A stretch of 5,439 nucleotides of DNA from Burkholderiaceae bacterium (lineage in GTDB: Bacteria; Pseudomonadota; Gammaproteobacteria; Burkholderiales; Burkholderiaceae_C). The notes beneath the pieces were generated by a model. The model was not told the DNA's origin and did not search any database. It was given only the letters and a program-made list of their open reading frames with translations. The stretch lies in contig JAGOBT010000259.1 of assembly GCA_017999135.1 (NCBI GenBank), positions 1-5,439 of the forward strand. Direction: 5' to 3'. The position numbers and the translations under genes are program-made. Positions 5,328-5,439 of this stretch are shown one piece after another (the stretch's first letter is position 1; the number at the start of each line of letters is the position of its first letter).

Positions 5328-5439
5328 CCGGCGCGCCGCGGCTCCTGGTTTTCCAGCGGCGCTGGTTTTCGCGGATTGCCCTGGCCGGGGTGATCACGCA
5401 ACGTTCCGCGGCGGGCGACGGTGCCTTGTCGTGTGTTCC

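Noticed and set aside
5341..5370. Possible terminator after the operon: small CTGG-TTTT-CCAG hairpin (5345-5356), with CTGGTTTTC repeated at 5345 and 5362
   Set aside because: The stem is only four solid pairs with a mismatch outside it, and no real T-run follows directly. The rest of 5328-5439 shows no gene or clear signal.

Overview
This is a compact, very GC-rich window (about 70 percent by eye) with strongly biased codon use, short or overlapping gene junctions and Shine-Dalgarno-type ribosome sites. That, with the protein families present, suggests a proteobacterial chromosome, most likely a Burkholderiales-type betaproteobacterium. The assignment is an inference from composition and family type only. 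I see no RNA gene, mobile element, CRISPR array or prophage sign.

Left arm, minus strand (1-1595): two adjacent acyl-CoA dehydrogenase (ACAD) genes read leftwards. The first (1595 to 474) is a complete 373-residue protein that has lost the usual catalytic and flavin-signature residues. The second starts 22 bases downstream at 451 and runs off the left edge after 150 residues, with a good ACAD signature. The pair looks like the two unlike subunits of a heteromeric ACAD.

Centre (1596-1766): a 171-base divergent intergenic region holds two perfect 13-base tandem repeats and several overlapping inverted repeats. It is the obvious place for two-way promoter control.

Right arm, plus strand (1767-5327): a tight four-gene operon encodes a crotonase-fold protein, an APH-type phosphotransferase, a small DUF6285-like protein and a third ACAD. 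Junctions are a 4-base overlap (ATGA), an 8- or 14-base overlap, and a 6-base gap. The last three genes have the order and family content of Pseudomonas putida lvaA-lvaB-lvaC, where a kinase plus a small partner phosphorylate a 4-hydroxyacyl-CoA and an ACAD-family enzyme then removes the phosphate. The same kinase and ACAD domains are fused in animal ACAD10/ACAD11. The crotonase lacks both hydratase glutamates but has a glutamate at the position used by enoyl-CoA isomerases, so an isomerase role fits.

Together the genes suggest a dedicated acyl-CoA catabolic locus in the cytoplasm: a heteromeric ACAD for an alpha,beta-oxidation step, and a kinase/phospho-elimination route that turns a 4-hydroxyacyl-CoA into an enoyl-CoA for beta-oxidation. 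The substrate cannot be read from the sequence. No CoA ligase, 3-hydroxyacyl-CoA dehydrogenase, thiolase or regulator lies within the window.
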